Assembly (NCBI GenBank): GCA_022828595.1
Contig: JAKGHH010000002.1
Coordinates: 40,518,222 to 40,582,221, forward strand
DNA from: Nelumbo lutea
Taxonomy: Eukaryota; Streptophyta; Magnoliopsida; Proteales; Nelumbonaceae
DNA length: 64,000 nucleotides
Reading direction: 5' to 3'
Shown here: positions 32,461-43,123 of the stretch, one piece after another
How positions within the stretch are numbered: position 1 is the stretch's first letter
How the letters are laid out: each line of letters opens with the position of its first letter
Notes under the pieces: model-generated
Told to the model about the DNA's origin: nothing
Databases searched by the model: none
The model's input: the letters and a program-made list of their open reading frames with translations, nothing else
Program-made: the position numbers and the translations under genes

Positions 32461-35400
32461 CCACAAAGCGCATTTTGACGTTCTAGTGAACTTTCTTATT
32501 CTGTTGCTAATGCTAAATGGTAATTACTGTTTCAAGTTGCCAATTTTTGTAGCGTGAGCTGTGAACCCACTATTTGATGTGGCTAACCTAGGACTGGAAG
32601 ATCTACAGGTTTGAAAAGTAGCAGGTGGTTTGTTAATATCTATGGTTGGTTAGTGCTTTTCTTTTTTCTGTCATCATTCTTCTACTTGGCTTGTTCCCTT
32701 CTAATGTTTGTAACTGAAAGTGGATTAGTGGAAGCTGGTTAGGTCAAGCATCAAATATGTGAATTACAGTACATTGTCACTACATTATTCTGTAGGGGAG
32801 GGGGTAATATTCTACAGAATGAGGAGATATTATGGTCGTAACTCGTAACTGGAAGACCTGAAACTGTTGCACCATTTACCTTTCTGAAGCACAGGGACTT
32901 CAACTTTTGAGAAGCACACTGCAAATAAACCAAGTTCCAGATGAAATGCTTTGTTATCACTTGAGCTATGGAGATATTACTCAATGAGGATGTGGGAATA
33001 GTAGTGTTTATTCTATCGATAAACAAAACAGTAAAATTAAATGGGTGATTTGCTTAAGTTTCTGATGTTGGGCTGGAAAAAAAACAGCTTATTTTGAGTC
33101 AGTAATGCTTGAACAATATCAAGGTCAACGGAAGGTTATCTTCACCAGTGACTTTATTTAGTAAATTGAAGGTGAAATTGAGTGAATTCCGTTGGTCAGT
33201 CTTTTCTACTGCATGATGGTGAGTTGTATGATATTAAAAGCCGTAACCAGAAGAAAGTCATGGAAGGTCAAATTTCGTATAGCTCCGAACGAATACTTGC
33301 TCTCACCAATTCAAAGGAGTCATCAAGATGATTCACTTCTCGCAGAGACACCTGGTTAGCATACGAAAGTGAAAGTGCTGAGAGAGACATTCTAGGTGTA
33401 GTTCAGGTTATGCAACTGTCCAAGATTTTGCACAGTGATGCTACAAATTATATCTGGAATTATCATGTCCATCATGCCTTCTGTCTTCTGATTCTTATCA
33501 CAGATTGCAAAAGTCTTCATTAGAATGCAATTACCATTTGTTTATCGTCAAATTAACTGATTTATTTAATGGGCCTTATGGCCAGAAAAAATTAACTGAT
33601 TTATGGGAATGCAACTGGGTATTTGCAGTGTTCATGCCATGTGTTGTAAGGCATTAATGACTACCTTGAGTCGCATAGAAAAGCTTGGCTAAAATTTGTA
33701 TTCTTTGATAACTTGTTTTATTTATGTGCCTTGCTAAACAACTCCATTCCGTTATTGATTAGCGAAGAGATACAATTTCAAATTACAATCATATTTTCAA
33801 CTTTTTGTACAATTATTTAATGTTGCCTCAATGTGGTAACCAATTAGGTTGTATTTATCAAAACTCATGGATGGGTTTGATTGGTCAAAACTTTTCCGGT
33901 ACCGTCTTTCTGGCATCATAGATTTTCCCTAAATTATGATGTGGCTTCAGTTGCATAGGTTCCTGTTGTAATCCATGATGAAACGTTCAGAACTCTGTCA
34001 AATGATCGAACCGAAAGATCAAAAAATCGATAAGCCCGATATTAAAAAGTCGATACTGGTGTGTATCAATATGTTCAGAACATTGTTTTTCTATTTTTCT
34101 ATCTTTTATTTGTATAAGCAGCAGGGGGATGCTTAATTGCTTAACCCCACCCCCACCCCCCCCCCCAAAAAAAAAAATTTAAAACCCCGGAACCATTATT
34201 TTATTGGTGTATCCATGAGTTTTGGATATTGTATTGATGTTTTGATCTGAACCTTGATTAAGACAAGCCCCTAGATTGCATGATTAGGACTTCCAGTTCT
34301 GTTGAGGAAAAGTCACCTTTTCTGAAGATTCTATCTCCAACGTTAGAAATCGTAAAGGAATGTAAACATGAAGATGAATCAAAATTCAAAACGCCCCTGA
34401 ATTCGTAAAGGAATGTAAACATGAAGATGGAGTAGGGGACATTGAAAAGTATTCATACATATAGGTTGATTTTCTCTTTTTTGTTCATCCAATATTTCAT
34501 TGGTATATATACATAATTAAAGTCAAAGTACCTGTAATTAACTGTCATCAATCTCATTAACATCAACCAATCGAGTCCGGATTTCCTATCCACGACAAGT
34601 CCACCCACATTGCCACACATACATAACATCGCAGCCATACATGGGGAACTTCTTATTCTCTTACATGCCATTATGCACTGGGAGATGTTCCCAATGCACA
34701 AAGGTAGCATTTTGTGGGTAGGAGATCCAGGGTCGTATAACTCCATTTAAATTCCCCAAATAAAAATTATATGTTGGTGAAGGAACAGATCGCCCACATG
34801 AAAGATGACAGTTTTTCAAATTACAGGATATCATGATAAATTGATGAAACAAAATGGTTTTAACTTTAAGCCACATTTATAAAAAGTTAAAATGATAACT
34901 TTATAAGTATTATTGGTTTCCTGTAGTGTCCATGCATGTTTTAATTCTTCAACTATTTGCCCATGTTCCTTGCGTTTATCTTGGTAGTTCACACTTCACA
35001 TAAGATATTAAAATATAGTTTCTTATGCTTTTTGTTTTTATAACTGATTTATGGCAACTATAGTGTCCATGTATGTATGCATGTATGTAGAAATATAACT
35101 TATTCGATTTTCTTGAAGCATTTTTACAAAATATGAAACAAAGCCATGGCAGAATCTCAAATTATATAGGGAATTACTTTAACACAGAGATTTATTTCTT
35201 CAAAGTCCTCTTAAGAACAAGTTTAAAATTTTAAAGACATTTATGTAAAAGGAAATTAAAAGATTATAGAACCACTTTAATTCTTAAAACTTAAAAGGAA
35301 ATTAAAATTCTTAAAACTTAAAAGGAAATTACAAAACCACTTTAAAAGGAAATCAAAATTCTTAAAACTTAAAACCACTTTAATTTTTAAATGCTCAAAT

Positions 35401-35642
35401 AAGCATTTGTTTTTTTTATATTTTCACCTATGTTTCTAAATCATTTTAAAAACCTTAATAATCATAAAGTAGATTAGTTTGAACAAATAAAAATTTCTTA
35501 TGATTGGAATCACTACATAGTTTAAAGAGTATTAACCACTAGCTGGGAAATTAAATATAATAAAACTTTAAACATCAAAGCACTTTATTGGAAGAAAATA
35601 AATAAACATCAAACAATCATAATTTAATTAGAGCACAAACAC
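32461..35642. other. Intergenic, no supported gene
   Basis: AT-rich. A C-run with following A-run lies at 34140-34175. Open stretches at 34453-34876 (minus) and scattered readable pieces at 33240-33480 match no family I know. Homopurine/AT simple repeats (aaaaggaaatt words) at 35240-35380. Confidence 0.5.
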
Positions 35643-35931
35643 TGTTACAAAGATTATATACCAAAGAAGATTGAGAGAAGAGAATTTGAGTAATGTGAGA
35701 CAATTGATCCATGTCTCAACAAATCTTTACTTATATATATAGAAGCATGGACAACATTGTCTTAATACAAGAGAAGAAATGGAAAGAGACGTAAATAAAA
35801 ACAAAGGAAACAAATCATGGACTTTCTAGATAATTGAGCCAAGTTGAAACCTCGATATAGGCATGCCTCTCTTGAAATTCTTCAATTATGGGCGTTGAGA
35901 TAGGGGGGCAAACTGAGTTTCACCACTAACA
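35643..35931 (-). repeat. Copia LTR, left copy
   Basis: 289 bp, TG...CA ends. Borders a purine tract (minus strand gtaagggag) at 35932-35940, which marks it as the 3' LTR of a minus-strand element. Confidence 0.65.
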
Positions 35932-36916
35932 CTCCCTTACAGGTTAGAAGGTGATGATTGAACTCCTAGCCTGAACTGAATGTGAGAAAAATCATCATGG
36001 TGGAGAGGCTTAGTAAAAATATATGCTAACTATGAGCAAGATGAAATGTAACATGTTATAAGAGTGCCAAGAACATATTTCTTTCTAACAAAGTGATAGT
36101 CCAGCTCAATATGTTTAATATGAGCATGGAAAACTAGATTAATGGACATATGCAAAGAGCTCTACTTGTCACAAAACAGCTATGACAATTTTGGGAGAGA
36201 AATGCCAATGTCTTGAAGTAGAAACATAACTCAAGTGAGCTCTATATATAGTGGTAGATGCCATAACCCATTACTCAACTTCTATACTAGATCAAGACAT
36301 GGTGGATATAATTTTTCTTAACAGCCCATATGAAACATAATTAGTGTCCAAGAAAATACAATATCTAGTAGAGATGGCATCAGGAATATCTTCGCACTAT
36401 TTGCTTTTTTCACAGAAAGATATTCTCAAGGGATTACGATGCGAGCACAGTTTTAGGAGGACCAAAATCCAAGGTCCCTTGAGATATTGAAAAATTATCT
36501 TGACTTATTACCAATGTGCCATTTTTGGGGCATACATATGTTAACAAACTCGATTAACTGAGAGTGCTAGGTCAGGCCTAGTAGTTGTCAAATACTACAG
36601 TGGCCAATAACCTCTCTATACATAGTAGGATATACTTGTGTAAGCATTTCTTTCACAATTGCATGGGTTTAATCTAGGAACTAAATTAATTAAACTTGGT
36701 TTAATATGATTCACGCGTGCTAAAATTGGCCTAAGTTTTCCCAGTTGATCTTAGTTGTGTTTAAAAAGAATTTAAAATTGGTTAGGGAAAGATAGAACAC
36801 ATGAAAAATCAAGTGTAACAACCTGCCTTGTTTTTAGGGGTTGTCCTAGGTTCCATCTCCAAAGTTTTAGGAGTCAGATTCACTACAAGATGTTTTTTCG
36901 GCGCAACCCTATTTCA

Positions 36917-37412
36917 TAGAGCTGTTCACGGGTCGGGTTGGGTCGGTTTAATAGATTTTTTTTCAATTGATCCGATCTGGTCGGGTTATTTAAAGAGCAA
37001 ATTGAAACTGACCTGGCATTAAGAAAAACCAACCCAAACATGAAGGGTCAGTTTGGCATTGTTTGTGAACAGCCCTATATTGGTGTAAAATTTCCTATTC
37101 AGAAAAGGAAAATAATTCTAAAGAAAAAAGTAATTCCCATTTAACTAATGCTTTATTATTCTTTAATGTTAAAAATAAGTAACTAATTAGAAAGAATAAA
37201 TTAGGATAAGGGTTATCTAGTTAGGGAAAGACTAGGAAATCATAAACTAACTAACTTGGTTCGTTTCAGTTTTCATGAAAACGGAAACCAAATCGAATTA
37301 TCGGTTTATCCCTGTTCACAATCCAAAACCGACCGGTGGTAAAGAAAAACCAAACAAATCGGGTTGGATCGGGTCAGTTTGGTCGGTTTGGCATTGTTTG
37401 TGAACAACCCTA
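36917..37412. mobile_element. hAT-like MITE, about 496 bp, possibly composite
   Basis: Starts tagagctgttcacgggtcgg; right end on the minus strand starts tagggttgttcacaaacaat. Flanks ctatttca (36909-36916) and ttatttca (37413-37420) match at 7 of 8. A second right-end-like motif (ttggcattgtttgtgaacag) at about 37051-37070 suggests one copy nested in, or partly duplicated within, another. Confidence 0.65.
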
Positions 37413-38407
37413 TTATTTCACCGGTTTAATTTTAGGCTGTTTTTAAAAACCTTAAAGCTAAGGTGGCTGATTGGTCAACTAACAAGAGTTTAGAGTAGAC
37501 TCATTGGCTTGGACTAAAATGGAAAGGTCTAGGACGAAACTCAAAAATAATGAAAAATGAGGGAAACTACATATGAGCAAAAATTTTTCATTTGAATGAG
37601 AAGTTAGAGAACAAGAATAAAGAACTTTAGAGAGAAATTTTGAAACTCAAGTGTTGGAAAGAAAGAAAACTTTTGAATGAGAAAAAAGCTCTGTTAAAAA
37701 TCATTTGTTGAAGAATTAAAGCAATATTTACTGTTCTTGGGTTTGGTTTTGAGCTTTGAACTTGAAATCTGTTTTAGGCCATTCTTCAACAGAGAAAGAG
37801 TTTCTCTCATTGATTTTAAAGGATTTACTTCTTCAATTCAATATTTAAAGAAAAATTTTGTGAGAGCTTTCTAACTCATTTGAATTTGTCTCTCTCTGTG
37901 TTAATCGAATTTTTACAAGCTTTCAAATTAAAATTGTGATTTCTTTCTAGAAATATTTTGCTTAAGTTATATATTTGATTTGAGATTTATTTTTTAGAAA
38001 GGCCAAGTTATATTGTGATTACTTGTGAAAATATCTTGTGAGGTTAATTTTAGTTTGCTTAGAAGACAAAAAACTTAATGGTTTATTGCCTCAGTGAGAG
38101 GTTTTTAGTCTTGAGTAAGCAACTGTGAGCCTATTGGTGAGTTCTTTGAAGTATTCCCAAAGACATATTTGTTAAAACAGATTGGATTATTATTCATGTG
38201 CGTCATTGAGCATTTCTATTGGAAAGTTTACTAAGGTCTAGTGTGTATTTGGACTGAAAGTACTTGATTGAACCTTGTTATTGTGGTTCATTTACATAGT
38301 TTGTGCCTATATTTGCATATATACTTGTATCATTCGTTATCTCATCAAGTGGTATCAATGGAATTCCTAAATTCCTTAAGCTGCTGCAAGTTGGTGGATT
38401 GGCGTTG

Positions 38408-38585
38408 TATCAATTAATCAGATTGTGTCCATCACCATATCAACCAACCAAGGGTGTGACTAGCACTGTATCAACCAGTTCGCTAGCACCATATCAATTA
38501 GCTGTGTGGCTGATGACACTATATCAACTAATTAGAGTGGTTTGGCACCGTACTATATCAACTAATTATTATATGGGTACTAGTA
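38408..38585 (+). repeat. Degenerate minisatellite with tatcaa core
   Basis: Six copies of an accatatcaaccaatt-like unit, cores at 38408, 38438, 38469, 38492, 38522 and 38556, i.e. 23-34 bp apart. It gives a false protein repeat (YQL). It lies in the LTR-like segment below. Confidence 0.75.
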
Positions 38586-38599
38586 CCTATAAACTAGTT

Positions 38600-39118
38600 G
38601 ATTAGTGGATTCAAATTCCTAAGTTGTGCTTGGGGAGTGGGTGTAGGTCTGTGATTGGCCGAACCAATATAAATCCAGTGTCTTGTGCTCTCTTTGTGCT
38701 ATTTGTTATATTAGCTATGTTTTTAATTGATCATTACTAAAATTGCAAACACTAGACACTTGGGCATAAAAAGGAAAAGTTCATTTCAACATATATTATA
38801 CATTCATGTTGGAAAGGTTCATTGGAGCTCATGTGCAACTTAAATATTGATAAATTGAACAACTATTGTGTATTATAAATTCATTGATATATTGATTTAA
38901 ATTGTGAAAAATTGGTTTAAGAAAAATCCAAGCAAGGAGGAGCAAATCTCCTATCACTAAGCATTTGCTCAAGTAATTACAGTAACAATAATGGGACGCA
39001 ATATGGGGGCATCCCCCTCTGACAATAGATTTTACACTAGTGTGTTTAAGTGAAGGAAACTTGTTAGGAGATCTATCCTAAGGATTAAATCCAATTCACC
39101 CCCTCTTGGGTTAAATAA
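38600..39118 (+). repeat. LTR-like segment
   Basis: Contains strings common in plant Copia LTRs: tgtgattggccgaaccaata (38651-38670) and ccaattcaccccctcttggg near 39090-39110. The left boundary is unknown and may reach 36800. No PBS follows. Confidence 0.35.
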
Positions 39119-39242
39119 ATTGGGCAACATGTTCACTATTAGGTAGAAGGACTAAAATATCATTGTAGTGTTTGTTGTCAATGAGTCGGCCATGATGGTA
39201 GCACTACTTATAGAAGCAGTAGGATCATGCTCTGATCCCATA

Positions 39243-39451
39243 AAGAAAGTTGAGAGAAGAGAACTTAAATAACGTGAGCCAAGGAAACAAATCATGGTCT
39301 ATATCTATAGTACTTAAACAAGCCAAGTTGAAAGTTTAATATAGACAAGTCCATCTCTTGAAATTTTAGAAAGCTCCATACTTCTCAATATAGACAATTC
39401 TTCAATTATGGGTGTTGAGCTAGAGGGGCGGATCAAGTCTTCAACTCTAAC
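39243..39451 (-). repeat. Copia LTR, right partial copy
   Basis: About 209 bp matching the interior and inner end of the left LTR; it lacks the first ~30 bp (tgttacaaagattatata). Preceded by a PBS-like ctctgatccca. Confidence 0.55.
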
Positions 39452-41872
39452 ATGTATAAAACTCATGCACTTTAAGGTTTATTTAAATCCTGCCTTATAA
39501 GTGTTTTAAATATAACATTTTGACAGCACTAATAATATAGTTTAAACCAGAGTTTAAAAAAATTGGACAAGACTGCTTGGTCGGACCGATTAAACTGAGA
39601 CCTAGGACCTTGGCCGGTTTGGTCATACCCTAATAACTATTTTTGCTAAAAATTGGTGAAAACCGGCTGACTGTATAATTTAACCAAAAAGCTAGTGAAT
39701 CAGTCCTAGTTTCATGAAACCGCTCAGGTCCTTCAACAATTAAAATTTTAAAATGTGATTAACAACACTTAAACCCATGACCTCTTGTTTTTATATATTG
39801 CTTAATTACCACTAATCCACTAATTCTTGTTTATTTGTATGCGTAAGGGGTTTTTGCGTCTTTTTGTCATTTGGTAGAACGATAAAATTACTTGAAGGAA
39901 GAATGAGCTATCTCCTTTCTCTCTATTTCTTTTGAATGTTTGACATGTGTTTTGACGTGTCAATTGTGGAGAGGTTACAAACTTATGATAAATAAAGACT
40001 TTTACAATTCTCGGACCAGTAGGGTTGGAGATCTATGCTACTACACCTATTTGCACTGAATGCAATCATAGTATCTGCTTCTAAGGATTGAATTTTCCAG
40101 TCCTTGTCAGTAATGCATGCTCTTGTTGTTAGACGACCCCTCTACTCAAATTTTCAAACATTAGCAAATTCACATGCTTCCTTATCTAAAAGGCATGTTC
40201 CGTTGTTGCCATTGCCACTAGGTAAATGTGTAAACTCGATAGATGAAAATGTTGATTCAGGGGTTGTTACTGAATTTCTCAACTTCCTCTTGAGGATGGT
40301 AAAACGGTGCTTGACATTTGAGAGAAGACTGTCGTCGGTCATTAGATTTGGGCATTTGGATGGTTGATAAAGAAAATTATATGATACCTGAAGGGCATTT
40401 GTGTCTTTTCACATGCCACTTAACAAGGTTTATGATTTTGGACTAAATTAACACACTTTAGAAATTTAGGTATTGGATTGACACGTTTTGAAGTTTAGAG
40501 ATCAAAGTACAAAGTACTAATCTATAATTTCCCATATTTAAAAAAAAAGCTTCATAAATCACTTGTTAGAAGTATCAATCAAAATATCATATTGTCCATT
40601 AGAATAGTGTTAGTCGAATTCTTACACTATTGTGATAACTATGAGAAGATTGGCCATTAGGTGTCTAACTGCAATCGCAATAGAGTGAACAAGAGAATTA
40701 TGGTAGATAAACCTATTACGATTGCAAATCCAATAAAGGTTTTATAGTAAATAATAAGGGTAAGGAAATTTTGTTGAAGACAATGGTCCCTCTCCAACTA
40801 CAATGCTAAATCTAATTTTGGAAGCTATGTTAGATGCCACAGTTAGTGCAACCATTAACAAGAAGGAAGTTCCTGGTGTTGGAAGTGATCTAAACTAGTT
40901 AATTTCAAACAACCACATTATGGAAGTTCCTATGGTGAGTGGAGGCAAAAAAGATAATCTTTCTATTGATACAAACTTTGTTGGTCATTTTGACAATAAA
41001 GTTCAAGTTGCATGCGATTAAAATAGAGCAAGGGTGAATTAGAATGTTAAAATAGAGCATAGGTTTGATCAGCAAGCTAGGTTCTCATCATTAACAAGGT
41101 AGAATTACCTACAGTGGTGACAACAGTCATAGTAGATGTTCGATAAAATGCCACTATGGAGCTAAAGAAGTGATATATAAGAAGATCTAGACAAGGAAAG
41201 TCATCAAGAAAATTAACTTGGATTGGAAGGAAATTTAAAAGCGATTGAAATTCCAATAGTTATTCATGAGGTCAACCTGATTATGAATTAAGAAAAAAGA
41301 ATGTAGGAGGTATCAATAAAGAATTGTGACTAAAGGTCAAAATTTTGTTTGGTCATGATGAAAAAAGGATGTTGGGATGATATGGTGATTGGAGTCAAAG
41401 AACCTCTACAAAGGTTCATTAGTAAATCTTGTTAGTTTAGATTGTAGTTTATTCCTAAGGCAAAACAAACAACAAATTCTAATTGTGTAGACAGTCCTAC
41501 AAGAAAGTTACTTGTATTGATGAGAAACCTATTAAGGATGGTACATCCAATGAAAATAATGGCCCATATCTTGTTCGTTTAGATTGCAATGTACTTCTGA
41601 GGCAAAACAAATAATAAATCCTGATTGTGTAGCCACTACTAAAAAAATTACTCATATTGATGAAAGACCTATAATTAAGAATGGTACATCCAATGAAAAT
41701 AATGACCATCAAAACTGGGTGACAATGGGAAGAAGAATTGTAAATGTATAAGGAATATCAAGTGACAAGTATTTATAATCAAGTAGTAGCATTTTGTTGT
41801 ATGTAATCTTTGAGAATCAGGTTACTTACCCTAAATTTTTCCTTATTCCAAAAAGAAAATCTTACACTATTT
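39452..41872. other. Intergenic, one decayed ORF-like region
   Basis: 39540-39740 contains accggttt-type words like MITE arms but no clear ends. 40104-40367 is an 87-codon open stretch I do not recognise. 40690-41750 reads as a broken, Lys/Asn-rich polypeptide ending near NENNDHQNWVTMGRR, perhaps a LINE ORF1 relic. No promoter or splice signals seen. Confidence 0.4.
41428..41704 (+). repeat. Tandem duplication, offset 141 bp
   Basis: Block cttgttagtttagattg ... ggtacatccaatgaaaataatg at 41428-41560 recurs at 41569-41704 (141 bp later) with scattered changes. Both copies read the same peptide type (IxxGTSNENN), so the repeat arose inside a former reading frame. Confidence 0.85.
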
Positions 41873-41880
41873 AAGGTATG

Positions 41881-43115
41881 CAGGGGTGTAAATAGAGCGA
41901 ATTCGAATAGAATGAGGCTTGATTTGAATTCGAAACCAATTAAAAATATAAGCATTCGAATTCGATGGTTTTTGAAAACACTAAATCGAATTTGAATTCG
42001 TTTATATAATCGAATATTCGATTTTGATTAGAATTTCAAAATTTTTTAATGTCGACCTATCCAACTTCACCAGACGAGGAAGAAGAAACCTTGTTAAAAT
42101 TTTTTTCTCATTCTCTATTGATACAACCTCCAAGAAACAAAAAGAAAATACAAATAAAAAAAGTTTTTGAATAATAGCCATTGATTTGGTATTACTATGT
42201 CGGCATGTTCTATAACAAGCATAGAGAGATCGCTATTGGTGTATTCTACAATGGAGATATTGTTGATCTCCATATTCAGCTCTACAAAATACATAGAGAG
42301 AGAGAGAGAGAGAGAGAGAATGCAATTAAAAAATAAAGAGTAAAAAAGACTTAAACTTGTAAAGCTATAAAAAACCATAAAAGGCAGAGAAGAAATGTAG
42401 CCATGAACCAAAAAGGAACTGAGAAGAAACACAGGCTTGAATCGAAGAAGAAGAAGAAAGTGAATAGTGAAGTTGAAATGATTCAAATGCAAATAGTGGG
42501 AAATAACAAATGAGACAAGCGCCATTATTAAAATAATATTTAAAAAGTGGGAGATAATTAATGTGACATGCTTCTTATTCAAGAAATCATCATAAGAAAT
42601 ATTAAAATAATACTAATATGTGGGAGATAATTATATAATGAGACATGCATCTTATTCGAGGAACCAACATAAAAAAGTATTAAAATAATAGTAAAAAATA
42701 AGAGATAATTAATGAGACATGCCTCTTATTCAAAAAATCATCATAGCCTCTGCAATAGTTTGCTTTCATTCAACTTTTGTTATTAAAATAATATTAAAAA
42801 AAGCTTTTCAAAAGCCATCATTCATTGTACTTTACAAAATAATAAAATAATATGTTTACTTAATATAAATATAATTACAGTCATCATTTATTATAAGTAT
42901 AATTTATATAGTTACAATCTATATAATCAAATCGAATATTTATCGAATCGAATCGAATCGAATCAAGTGCTATTCGAATCCGATTTGATAAATTAGTTGG
43001 TATAGATGTCTTATTCGAATTTGATTGTTAATAGCATTTGAATCGTTCGAATTCAATTCGATTATATCGAATCTCAAATACGAACTCGGATTTTTGAATA
43101 CCATTTACCCCCTTA
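41881..43115. mobile_element. hAT-like non-autonomous element, 1235 bp
   Basis: Perfect 8-bp target duplications aaggtatg at 41873-41880 and 43116-43123. Ends caggggtgtaaatagag and (minus) taagggggtaaatggta. Arms are rich in gaattcgaat and tcgaatcgaatcgaat words. The interior has a (ga)n run at 42296-42319 and a 155-codon minus-strand open stretch (42582-42115) with no recognisable domain, probably chance. Confidence 0.82.
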
Positions 43116-43123
43116 AAGGTATG

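Larger units (their letters stand above)
35643..39451 (-). mobile_element. Rearranged Ty1/Copia element, antisense
   Basis: Left LTR 35643-35931 (tgttacaaagatta ... ccactaaca) and a partial right LTR about 39243-39451 share blocks such as gaaacaaatcatgg, gccaagttgaaa and ttcaattatgggcgttgag. A degraded PBS (ctctgatccca) precedes the right LTR. Next to the left LTR the minus strand reads the end of Copia RNase H (GTLI-type, KPLHHDD-type, RLGVQSSPSNL) and a purine tract. The middle (36820-39125) is filled by other repeats. No matching target duplication, so the right side is rearranged or from another copy. Confidence 0.65.

Noticed and set aside
34453..34876. Two overlapping minus-strand open frames, Cys/Met-rich
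   Set aside because: No recognised domain, no promoter or intron signals. They may be part of an unknown repeat.
38303..38605. 100-codon open frame with repeated YQL
   Set aside because: The protein repeat is the reading of a DNA minisatellite in an LTR-like region, not a gene.
40104..40367. 87-codon open frame
   Set aside because: No family recognised. Context is degraded intergenic DNA with no supporting signals.
42115..42582. 155-codon minus-strand open frame inside the hAT-like element
   Set aside because: Hydrophobic, low-complexity translation of (ga)n and T-rich DNA; no domain, no splice or start context.
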